7,960 nucleotides of DNA from an uncultured Collinsella sp. (GTDB lineage Bacteria > Actinomycetota > Coriobacteriia > Coriobacteriales > Coriobacteriaceae), in NCBI GenBank assembly GCA_900757265.1, contig CAAENW010000131.1:1-7960 (forward strand), read 5' to 3'. Numbering within the stretch: position 1 is the stretch's first letter; each line of letters begins with the position of its first letter. Below, one piece after another: positions 1 through 5,476 of this stretch. A model generated the notes under the pieces. That model was given only the letters and a program-made list of their open reading frames with translations. It was not told the DNA's origin and made no database searches. The translations under genes were made by a program, and so were the position numbers.

Positions 1-52
1 AATTGGTGCTATATTCAGCTTGAGTTGTTAAATGTTAGTAGGAGAGGCTGAT

Positions 53-541
53 ATGGGGCTGTTCAAGAAGAAAAACCCGCAGGATGCCTTTGATCCCGAT
101 GTGTTTACCATCACGGATACGATTTTGGACCCGCCGCGGTTTACGTTTTTGCCGGCTATCTACCAGGATGCCACGCGTCGCAAGTGGGCCGTACATCAGC
201 GCGGCGGCGAGCCGAAGATTTTTGACTATGCGGACGTGTTGCAGTGCGAAGTGGCCGAGGCGGGCGATCCGGAGGCCGATGAAGCGGTCTCTAAACAGGA
301 ATTTGCCCAGCGTATTCTGGCAAATCCCGCCAAGGCGGCAAAAATGAACGCTGTCAAGCGTAATATGTGTCTTGGTATGGGCGTTGTTGTGGCGGTTCAG
401 ACGGGAAAAGACGAGGTTTCCAAACTAGAGATTCCCGTTATGACCGACGAAGTCAAACGCGATTCAAGCCTATATAAGTCGTATCGGAATGTCGCCGAGA
501 AGATCAAGGCCGAATTTGATGCCATGGGAGGGCTGGCCTAA
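53..541 (+). CDS. Conserved hypothetical protein, 162 aa, possibly related to the C-terminal part of DUF4428-type proteins
   Basis: I do not recognise a defined function. The start at 53 is chosen over the in-frame ATG at 32 because a good Shine-Dalgarno (AGGAGAGG, 40-47) lies 5 bases before it; the upstream ATG would put that site inside the coding region. The product begins MGLFKKKNPQ. It has no signal peptide and no convincing membrane segment, so it is probably cytosolic. A patch around residues 50-68 (KIFDYADVLQCEV) followed by an acidic stretch, then a short glycine/valine-rich segment (about 102-114) and a polar C-terminal helix (about 137-159), resembles the C-terminal half of DUF4428-type bacterial proteins. 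The N-terminal zinc-binding cysteines of that family are absent. This resemblance is from memory and weak. The gene ends 38 bases before the first GntR regulator on the same strand, so co-transcription is possible, but nothing ties it to sugar catabolism. No convincing promoter is seen in the 52 bases upstream. Confidence 0.8.
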   Translation: MGLFKKKNPQDAFDPDVFTITDTILDPPRFTFLPAIYQDATRRKWAVHQRGGEPKIFDYADVLQCEVAEAGDPEADEAVSKQEFAQRILANPAKAAKMNAVKRNMCLGMGVVVAVQTGKDEVSKLEIPVMTDEVKRDSSLYKSYRNVAEKIKAEFDAMGGLA

Positions 542-579
542 TTTTGGCGGCATACGTTTCTGAATGAGGAGTCTGTGCA

Positions 580-1347
580 ATGGCAGGCGAATCTTATGCA
601 ATTCCCCCCAAAGATCGTGCTGTTGAGGGAATTCTTTGGTATATCCAGCACCATCAGCTTGCCGGCGGCGATCGCCTGCCGGCCGAGCGCGTGCTGTGCG
701 AAGAGATCGGCGTTTCGCGTACGGCGTTGCGCGCTGGTATCACGCGGCTCATCTCGTGCGGAACGCTCGAGAGCCGTCGCGGATCGGGTACGTATATGTG
801 TCCTCCCAAACCGCTCAATATCTTTCAGGAAACGTATAACTTCTCCGATGCTGTGCGGACTGCCGGCCTGCACCCCTCTTCTCGTCTGGTTTCCACCGGG
901 GCCATCGAGGCGGATGAGGCGCTTGCCGACAAGCTTGGGGTTGCTGTAGGCGCTCCTTTGCTCCGCATGCAGCGTGTTCGACTTATTGAGGGCGAGCCGG
1001 CGTCAATCGAGACGGCTCACGTTAACCTGTCCCTGTGCCCCTCGCTTCCCGATCACGATTTTGAGTGTGAGAGCCTTTACGATGTCTTGCTCAAAGAAGG
1101 TGGCGTGCGCGTTGAGCATGGACGTGAGCATATCTCCATCTCGCGTTTGAACGCCGAAGAGGCCGAGTTGCTCCAGCAAGAAGAGGGAACGCCGGTGTTC
1201 TATGAGAGCACGATAGAATTTGATAAGGACATGCGTTTTGTGGAGCATTGCAAATCGGTGATTTTGCCCACAAAGTTCCGCTTTGCCGATAACGGCGAAA
1301 AGAACGGCATGAGGAGCGTGGCAGGTGAACAATGGCTGAAACAGTAG
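580..1347 (+). CDS. GntR/HutC-family transcriptional regulator with UTRA domain (first of tandem pair)
   Basis: This is a 255-aa DNA-binding regulator. Residues about 14-75 form a winged helix of GntR type: DRLPAERVLCEEIGVSRTAL leads into the recognition helix (about 46-57), and the wing is RRGSGTYM (66-73). Residues about 95-235 fit a UTRA effector-binding domain, ending in the typical strand pattern FYESTIEFDKDMRFVEHCKS. Family members normally bind a phosphorylated sugar or related metabolite and release a palindromic operator. A Shine-Dalgarno GAGGAG (566-571) lies 8 bases before the ATG. The 3' end overlaps the next regulator gene by 16 bases, implying coupled translation. Position just upstream of a PTS/deglycase operon suggests it senses an intermediate of that pathway, as FrlR (also GntR/UTRA) does in E. 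coli. Family assignment is firm; ligand and target are inferred. Confidence 0.93.
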   Translation: MAGESYAIPPKDRAVEGILWYIQHHQLAGGDRLPAERVLCEEIGVSRTALRAGITRLISCGTLESRRGSGTYMCPPKPLNIFQETYNFSDAVRTAGLHPSSRLVSTGAIEADEALADKLGVAVGAPLLRMQRVRLIEGEPASIETAHVNLSLCPSLPDHDFECESLYDVLLKEGGVRVEHGREHISISRLNAEEAELLQQEEGTPVFYESTIEFDKDMRFVEHCKSVILPTKFRFADNGEKNGMRSVAGEQWLKQ

Positions 1348-2045
1348 ATGCCACCCCGGTTTATATGCGCATTCGACGCCGCATCGAGGAGCGTATCGAG
1401 CGCGGTATATATCCCACGGGTTCCATGATTCCGTCCGAAAAAGACCTCGCCGAAGAATTTGGTACGACGCGCTTGACCATCCGAAGCGCTGTCGATGAGC
1501 TGGTTCGGCGTGGGCAGATTCGACGCGTCCGCGGAAAGGGCGCGTTTGTGGCACAGAAAGTGCCCGTTGCCTACGAGCGAACGGGAGGCTTTCGCGAATC
1601 GGTTCGCGCTTCGGGCGGCGAGCCGTCCGTCCGCATCCTCGCGCGTTCCAAGCGTTATGCGGGTCCATATTATGCCAACCTGTTTGGCATTGCCGAGGAC
1701 GATTTACTGTATTCGATTCGGCGTTTGAACTGCGTCAACGGCGATCCCGTATCGATTGAGATGGCGTTCATCCCGTGCCTGCTGTTTCCCACAATCGAAG
1801 ATATTGACGTGTCGGTCTTCAGCTTGTATGAGACCTATGAGATGTTGGGCCGAAAGCCGGTCATGGCACAGGAAAAGCTCGATATCGAAGCGCTGGGCGC
1901 GCGAGATGCCGGCCTGCTTGGACTGGAGCAGGGCGATCTTGCCTTGACGCTTGAGTGCGTGAGCTTCGATGCGAGCGGCCAGGCGATCGAGTACGTCAAG
2001 TCGTTTAACCGCGGTGATGCGGGTGGATATACCTATACGTACTAG
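1332..2045 (+). CDS. GntR/HutC-family transcriptional regulator with UTRA domain (second of tandem pair)
   Basis: This is a 237-aa regulator of the same family as its upstream neighbour but clearly divergent from it. The winged helix spans about residues 9-75: PVYMRIRRRIEERI, then IPSEKDLAEEFGTTRLTIRS with the recognition helix at about 46-57, and the wing RRVRGKGAFV (64-73). A UTRA domain follows at about 85-232 (GGFRESVRASG near its start, ALTLECVSFDASGQAIEYVKS near its end). The start at 1332 lies inside the last codons of the previous gene. AGGTGA (1323-1328) is close to the ATG and GAGGAG (1311-1316) lies further back. The gene is followed directly by the 194-base control region of the catabolic operon, so it is a good candidate for the protein that binds the palindrome at 2201-2217. 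A T-run follows the stop (GGTTTTTT, 2048-2055), but I see no hairpin before it, so no terminator is called. Confidence 0.93.
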   Translation: MAETVDATPVYMRIRRRIEERIERGIYPTGSMIPSEKDLAEEFGTTRLTIRSAVDELVRRGQIRRVRGKGAFVAQKVPVAYERTGGFRESVRASGGEPSVRILARSKRYAGPYYANLFGIAEDDLLYSIRRLNCVNGDPVSIEMAFIPCLLFPTIEDIDVSVFSLYETYEMLGRKPVMAQEKLDIEALGARDAGLLGLEQGDLALTLECVSFDASGQAIEYVKSFNRGDAGGYTYTY

Positions 2046-2084
2046 CTGGTTTTTTGCATAACGGGCTGAAAAGCTGACGGAATT

Positions 2085-2112
2085 TTGATTCGTTGAGCAG
2101 ACTGCATATACA
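2085..2112 (+). promoter_or_regulatory. Candidate sigma-70-type promoter for the catabolic operon
   Basis: TTGATT (2085-2090) and TATACA (2107-2112) are separated by 16 bases; each matches the consensus at four of six positions. Transcription would begin near 2119 and leave a leader of about 120 bases before the first catabolic gene. Two weaker alternatives exist closer to the gene: TCGACC (2131-2136) with TAAATT (2152-2157), spacing 15, and TCGACA (2160-2165) with TAACCT (2185-2190), spacing 19. With the last, the first GGTATCAAA repeat would sit between the two boxes. The sequence alone cannot decide among them. Confidence 0.35.
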
Positions 2113-2169
2113 ACCTTACATGGCTCAAAATCGACCGTTCGCCGATGGGGATAAATTAATCGACAAAGA

Positions 2170-2211
2170 GGTATCAAAAAGCCGTAACCTGTAACTGTGA
2201 TTGGTATCAAA
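2170..2211 (+). repeat. Direct repeat GGTATCAAA, two copies 33 bases apart
   Basis: An identical 9-mer occurs at 2170-2178 and 2203-2211. The 33-base offset is close to three helical turns, so both copies would face the same side of the DNA. The second copy overlaps the palindrome at 2201-2217. This fits a pair of regulator sites, one strong (palindromic) and one half-site-like, in front of the catabolic operon. The shorter hexamer GGTATC also occurs by chance inside a coding region (near 736), so only the 9-mer and its spacing carry weight. Confidence 0.45.
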
Positions 2212-2228
2212 TACTAATGATTTGTTAC
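2191..2228 (+). other. Potential mRNA stem-loop directly upstream of the ribosome binding site
   Basis: GTAAC (2191-2195) can pair with GTTAC (2224-2228). Inside this, after an internal loop of 5 and 6 bases, TTGGTAT (2201-2207) pairs with ATACTAA (2211-2217) as 7 consecutive base pairs with one G-U and a three-base CAA loop. The outer stem ends exactly one base before GAGGTGAG (2229-2236), the ribosome binding site of the next gene. The structure may be only a by-product of the DNA palindrome, since the inner stem is AU-rich and only moderately stable. The extra GTAAC/GTTAC pair is not needed for an operator. Confidence 0.3.
2201..2217 (+). promoter_or_regulatory. Palindromic operator candidate for a GntR/HutC regulator
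   Basis: TTGGTATCAAATACTAA has two 7-base arms (TTGGTAT and ATACTAA) around a CAA centre, with six of seven positions complementary. GntR/HutC proteins typically bind short palindromes with GGT near the outer edge of one arm and ACC of the other, for example the TGGT-containing sites of NagR/DasR-type regulators. The site ends 22 bases before the chosen start of the first catabolic gene, and two such regulators are encoded immediately upstream. Binding here would block transcription just downstream of any of the candidate promoters. Which of the two regulators binds is unknown. Confidence 0.55.
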
Positions 2229-2239
2229 GAGGTGAGACG

Positions 2240-3355
2240 ATGAAGATGCTCGATTACGTTCAGCTTGCCCATGTGCGTATGGGAGAGAACCTCGAGCGTT
2301 CGTCTGAGCTGGTAGCGCAGCTCGTTGATATTTTCCAGTCCGGTTCTTTTGACGCGCTGCGCATCGTTGCTTCGGGTTCGTCGCGCCATGCCGCCGATTG
2401 CGCCCGCGATTACCTGCAAGATGCCCTGCAAATGCAGGTGTCCGTTGTGACGCCCGAGGCCTTCGTCGATTTTGAACACACCTATCCGCAGCATGCGCTC
2501 AACATTGCCGTTTCGCAGAGCGGCTATTCGACCAATACGATCGCGGCGCTCGATTACATGCGCGCGCACGATATGGCTGCAGTTGCGCTCACGGCAAACG
2601 TCGAGGCACCCATCAAGGAACACGCTGACATCGTTCTTGACTACGGTGTGGGTGTCGAGTCGGTGGACTTTGTGACTCTGGGCGTCGAGGTTCTCGTTGA
2701 GTACCTGGTGCTCTTTGGTATTTACGGCGGCCAGGCGCGCGGAACGATTGACGCCAAGGGCGTTGCCCAGCGTCTTGACGACGTGCGCGAGGCTATCCAG
2801 GCCAATGCCGTGATGTGCAAGATCGCCGAGGCATATGTCCAAGACCACATGCTCGAGCTTTCTGAGCACATGCCCGCCATGGTCGTCGGCAACGGCCCCA
2901 ACTATGGCGTTGCCGAAGAAGCGGCCCTCAAGCTGAGCGAGACCATCAAGATTCCTGCAATGCATCACGAGGGCGAGGAGTTCGTCCACGGTCCCGAGAT
3001 GCAGATAACCCCAGGCTACCTGGTGTTTATCGTCGACGATCCGCAGGGGTCGGAGCGTCTTGCGAATATCGCCGATGCGCTATCGAACGTTACGACAAAA
3101 ACGGTGCTGCTCACAGCCCATCCCAGGGGTAGGGCTCACGAGGTTGCGGTGCCTCAGGTGGCTCCGCTGCTCAGCGCAATTCCCAATCTGGTGTTCTTCC
3201 AGACGATTGCGGCAATAATCGCCGAGCGTCTGAAGTCATGGGACGTACACCCGTATCTCGATGCCGTCTCCAAACAGATGGAGGTTAAGGCGGAGGGCTA
3301 CGAAGAGTCAGTCAATGCGCTTAAGGCCAAAGCGGCCGAGTGTTACGGAATGTAA
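2240..3355 (+). CDS. GlmS-like two-SIS-domain aldose/ketose-phosphate enzyme, probable deglycase or deaminase of a 6-phospho sugar-amine
   Basis: This 371-aa protein corresponds to the isomerase half of glucosamine-6-phosphate synthase without the glutaminase domain. The first SIS domain has SGSSRHAA (45-52) and SQSGYSTNT (92-100), both phosphosugar-binding loops. The second has GNGPNYGVAEEAALKLSE (217-234) and FVHGPEMQI (248-256). E234 and H250 are 16 residues apart, the same spacing as catalytic E488 and H504 of E. coli GlmS. K345, in HPYLDAVSK near the C-terminus, may match the GlmS C-terminal lysine. The start at 2240 has GAGGTGAG (2229-2236) before it; an in-frame TTG at 2201 falls in the operator palindrome and lacks a ribosome site. 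With the FrlB-like gene and PTS downstream, the likeliest role is cleaving a 6-phosphorylated sugar-amino acid (for instance glucoselysine 6-phosphate, as one Salmonella Gfr deglycase does) to hexose phosphate and amine. A glucosamine-6-phosphate deaminase role is the main alternative. Confidence 0.9.
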   Translation: MKMLDYVQLAHVRMGENLERSSELVAQLVDIFQSGSFDALRIVASGSSRHAADCARDYLQDALQMQVSVVTPEAFVDFEHTYPQHALNIAVSQSGYSTNTIAALDYMRAHDMAAVALTANVEAPIKEHADIVLDYGVGVESVDFVTLGVEVLVEYLVLFGIYGGQARGTIDAKGVAQRLDDVREAIQANAVMCKIAEAYVQDHMLELSEHMPAMVVGNGPNYGVAEEAALKLSETIKIPAMHHEGEEFVHGPEMQITPGYLVFIVDDPQGSERLANIADALSNVTTKTVLLTAHPRGRAHEVAVPQVAPLLSAIPNLVFFQTIAAIIAERLKSWDVHPYLDAVSKQMEVKAEGYEESVNALKAKAAECYGM

Positions 3356-3356
3356 G

Positions 3357-3372
3357 CGGGCTTTGATGCCCG
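3357..3372 (+). other. Small intercistronic hairpin
   Basis: CGGGC (3357-3361) and GCCCG (3368-3372) form a perfect 5-base-pair stem with a six-base loop, one base after the stop of the GlmS-like gene. No T-run follows, so it is not a terminator. It could protect the upstream mRNA end or mark a processing site, or be chance in GC-rich DNA. Confidence 0.25.
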
Positions 3373-3415
3373 TTGGCATGGGGGATGTAGAGACAACCCC
3401 AGAAAGGAGAAGCAA

Positions 3416-4477
3416 ATGAAGGAAACCGAGAAGATCGAGATCATGCATTTCGACCAGGAGGGCTACCTCGAGGACGGCAAGGCGCTCTACGAGACCGGCA
3501 AGAAGATGACCGCCCTTGCCGACAAGGTCGCCGACGAGGGCTACGACGCCGTCTTCCTGATGGGCGTCGGCGGCACCTGGGACGAGCTCATGCAGCTCGA
3601 GTACCTCATGAACAAGTTCGGCGACCGCGACCTCGAGGTCTACCTGATCCACGCCGCCGAGTGGAACGTCATGGGCCACAAGCGCATGACCGAGAAGTCC
3701 GTCGTGCTCACCGCCTCCGAGTCCGGCACCACCCCCGAGGTCCTCGAGGCCGTCAAGAAGATGAAGGACATGGGCGTGCGCGTCTACGCCATGACCAAGC
3801 CCGAGGGCCCCATCGGCCAGGCTGTCGGCGCCGAGAACTGCGTCAAGATGGCGTCCGATCATGGTAACGGTGGCTGCGAGATGGGCTACTACCTCGCCGA
3901 CTGCTTCGGCCTGCGCCTGCTCAACCGCCGCGGCTGCTTCCCGCAGTTCGACAAGTTCATTGAGCAGACCAAGGATGTTTGGACCCACCTGGTCGACATC
4001 CGCAAGCGCTTCGAGCCGCGCGCCGAGGAGCTCGCCAAGAAGTACGCCCTGGCCCCCTACACCATGTTCATCGGCTCCGGCGCCCTGTGGGGCGAGACGA
4101 TCCTGTTCTCGATGTGCATCCTGGAGGAGATGCAGTGGAAGCGCACCCGCTACATCACCTCGGCCGACTTCTTCCACGGCACCCTCGAGCTCGTGGAGCC
4201 GGGCGTCCCCGTCTTCCTGTTCATGGGCGAGGACGAGAACCGCAAGCTCGACGAGCGCGTCCGCGCGTTCCTCAACCGCGGCGTGACCGGCGACACCGAC
4301 ATCAACATCATCGACACCGCCGAGTTCGCGATCCCCGGCCTTGACGACGAGTTCCGCGTCATCGTCTCCCCGTGGATCCTCTCCTCGCTGATCACCGACC
4401 GCCTTGCTGCTTACTACGAGACGGTCACAAAGCACAACCTCAACTATCGCCGCTACTATCACCAGTTCGACTACTAA
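3416..4477 (+). CDS. frlB: FrlB/FraB-family SIS deglycase (fructoselysine-6-phosphate deglycase-like)
   Basis: This 353-aa cytosolic enzyme resembles E. coli FrlB over its whole length as I remember it. The best-matching block is HGTLELVEPGVPVFLFMGED (254-273), which parallels HGPLEIVEPGVPFLFLLGND of FrlB, and the C-terminus NYRRYYHQFDY parallels DERRYYGGLVEY. The first SIS domain has MGVGGTWDE (49-57) and ASESGTTPEVL (100-110); the second begins at about 215 (YTMFIGSGALWGE). E238 and H254 keep the 16-residue spacing of the catalytic Glu and His of FraB (E214/H230). FrlB turns fructoselysine 6-phosphate into glucose 6-phosphate and lysine. The usual HGP is HGT here. AAGGAG (3404-3409) lies 6 bases before the ATG. 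Codon use differs sharply from the neighbours: 28 of the first 30 codons end in G or C, against 19 of 30 in the gene before, suggesting high expression. The exact amine partner (lysine, asparagine or another) cannot be read from sequence. Confidence 0.88.
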   Translation: MKETEKIEIMHFDQEGYLEDGKALYETGKKMTALADKVADEGYDAVFLMGVGGTWDELMQLEYLMNKFGDRDLEVYLIHAAEWNVMGHKRMTEKSVVLTASESGTTPEVLEAVKKMKDMGVRVYAMTKPEGPIGQAVGAENCVKMASDHGNGGCEMGYYLADCFGLRLLNRRGCFPQFDKFIEQTKDVWTHLVDIRKRFEPRAEELAKKYALAPYTMFIGSGALWGETILFSMCILEEMQWKRTRYITSADFFHGTLELVEPGVPVFLFMGEDENRKLDERVRAFLNRGVTGDTDINIIDTAEFAIPGLDDEFRVIVSPWILSSLITDRLAAYYETVTKHNLNYRRYYHQFDY

Positions 4478-4505
4478 TAGTTAACCACTCATTTAAGAAG
4501 CACCC

Positions 4506-4534
4506 TGCCCGGGCGCATGCGTCCGGGCATTTTT
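4506..4534 (+). terminator. Intrinsic terminator inside the operon, after the FrlB-like gene
   Basis: TGCCCGG (4506-4512) pairs with CCGGGCA (4523-4529). A G-T pair and CG/CG extend the stem to 10 pairs around a CATG loop, followed at once by TTTTT (4530-4534). This is a textbook Rho-independent terminator. It lies 28 bases after the stop codon and 30 bases before the EIIA start, with no clear promoter between it and EIIA. It probably works as a partial terminator that lowers transporter expression relative to the deglycases. Confidence 0.85.
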
Positions 4535-4564
4535 ATGCCGAAATTCGCAAGAAAGGGGATTCGA

Positions 4565-4981
4565 ATGAGGCAGTTTATCGTGGCGTCCCATGCTCATTTC
4601 GCGTCTGGAATCGTCGAGAGCATCGGCCTGCTTTCCGGCGAGCGCGAAAACGTCCATGCGCTGTCTATGTATGTCGACGGAAACGAGGACCTGGTCAAGG
4701 AGGCTGCGGCGATTCTGGACGACTTTGCCGCGGACGATGAGGTCGTCGTTTGCACCGACCTCTTTGGCGGCAGCGTCAACAACGAGTTCACCAAGATCGT
4801 CCAGGCGCGCCCCAACACGCACCTTGTGACCAATATGAACCTGCCGCTCCTTATTCAGCTGCTGTTCGTGCCCGACTCCACCTCGATCGATGAGGCCATT
4901 CGCCAGATCGTCGAGGCGGACGACACCAAGGTCAAGTACGTCAACGACCTGCTGGGGCAGGCCGAACTCGATGAGTTTTAA
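4565..4981 (+). CDS. PTS mannose/fructose/sorbose-family EIIA component
   Basis: This 138-aa cytosolic phosphocarrier accepts phosphate from HPr and passes it to EIIB. The N-terminus MRQFIVASHAHFASGI places the phosphorylated histidine at H9, equivalent to H10 of E. coli ManX. VVCTDLFGGSVNNE (61-74) carries the family's conserved DLFGGS loop with D65. Length matches a free-standing EIIA domain of the mannose family. The start at 4565 is preceded by AAAGGGG (4552-4558). An in-frame ATG at 4517 lies inside the terminator hairpin and would add an implausible 16 residues, so it is rejected. Four PTS genes in the order A-B-C-D follow one another closely. In Salmonella an equivalent set (GfrABCD) imports fructoselysine and glucoselysine; sugar specificity cannot be derived from EIIA. 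Confidence 0.95.
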   Translation: MRQFIVASHAHFASGIVESIGLLSGERENVHALSMYVDGNEDLVKEAAAILDDFAADDEVVVCTDLFGGSVNNEFTKIVQARPNTHLVTNMNLPLLIQLLFVPDSTSIDEAIRQIVEADDTKVKYVNDLLGQAELDEF

Positions 4982-4997
4982 TCGTTAGGAGCACATC

Positions 4998-5468
4998 ATG
5001 ATTCAGATGATTCGCGTGGACTATCGACTGCTTCACGGCCAGGTTGCCGTTAGCTGGACCTCGGCTCTGGGTGCCGACTGCATCCTGTTAGTGAGCGACA
5101 CGGTCCTCAACGACAAGCTTCGTCTGCAGGCCCTGTCCCTTGCAAAGCCCGAAGGATGCAAGGTCGTCGTCAAAAACACCGAGGATGCCGTCAAGGCGCT
5201 CCAGAGCGGTGTGACCGACAAGTACAAGCTCTTCGTGGTTTGCGAGACGATCCAACAGGCCGGTGCCGTCGCCAAGGCGATGGGCGTCAAGAAGATCAAC
5301 CTCGGCAATGTGGCCTTTAGCGAGGATGCCCGCCAGGTCTCGACGAGCGTATTCCTTACGTCCGAGAACGAGGCCTACGTGAAGGAGCTACTCGGCGAGG
5401 GCTATGAGCTGTTCATTCAGATGATTCCGGCGGATGCGAAGACTGACGCCGCAAAGGTCATCGGTTAG
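4998..5468 (+). CDS. PTS mannose/fructose/sorbose-family EIIB component
   Basis: This 156-aa cytosolic protein transfers phosphate from EIIA to the incoming substrate. The active-site signature RVDYRLLHGQV (6-16) fits the mannose-family pattern, with H13 as the phosphorylated histidine; this family uses histidine rather than the cysteine of other EIIB types. Further family features are the segment KVVVKNTEDAVKALQSG and KKINLGNVAFSEDARQVS in the C-terminal half. AGGAG (4987-4991) is placed 6 bases before the ATG, and the gap to EIIA is 16 bases. The 3' end is 8 bases before the EIIC start, consistent with co-translation. Confidence 0.96.
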   Translation: MIQMIRVDYRLLHGQVAVSWTSALGADCILLVSDTVLNDKLRLQALSLAKPEGCKVVVKNTEDAVKALQSGVTDKYKLFVVCETIQQAGAVAKAMGVKKINLGNVAFSEDARQVSTSVFLTSENEAYVKELLGEGYELFIQMIPADAKTDAAKVIG

Positions 5469-5476
5469 GGGCTGTC

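Noticed and set aside
3..33. Possible promoter TTGGTG with TTAAAT before the first gene
   Set aside because: Spacing is 19 bases and both boxes are weak; the window begins too close to judge.
636..647. TTGGTATATCCA inside the first regulator gene, similar to the operator arm
   Set aside because: The palindrome is imperfect and the bases encode the conserved LWYIQ helix region, so chance is enough to explain it.
1003..1668. Minus-strand open frame (221 codons) across the two regulator genes
   Set aside because: It spans two well-supported regulator genes on the other strand and its translation looks random.
2048..2055. T-run just after the second regulator as a terminator
   Set aside because: No GC-rich hairpin precedes it.
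2225..2989. Minus-strand open frame (254 codons) opposite the GlmS-like gene
   Set aside because: The + strand gene has clear SIS motifs and a good ribosome site; the antisense product shows no recognisable domain.
3308..4462. Long open frame on the minus strand (384 codons) opposite the FrlB-like gene
   Set aside because: It arises because the opposite gene uses almost only G- or C-ending codons, which removes antisense stops. Its product is a low-complexity Val/Leu/Glu/His-rich string, and the + strand gene has firm homology.
4517..4564. N-terminal extension of EIIA from an upstream ATG
   Set aside because: It begins inside the terminator stem, has no ribosome site, and would displace the usual EIIA N-terminus.
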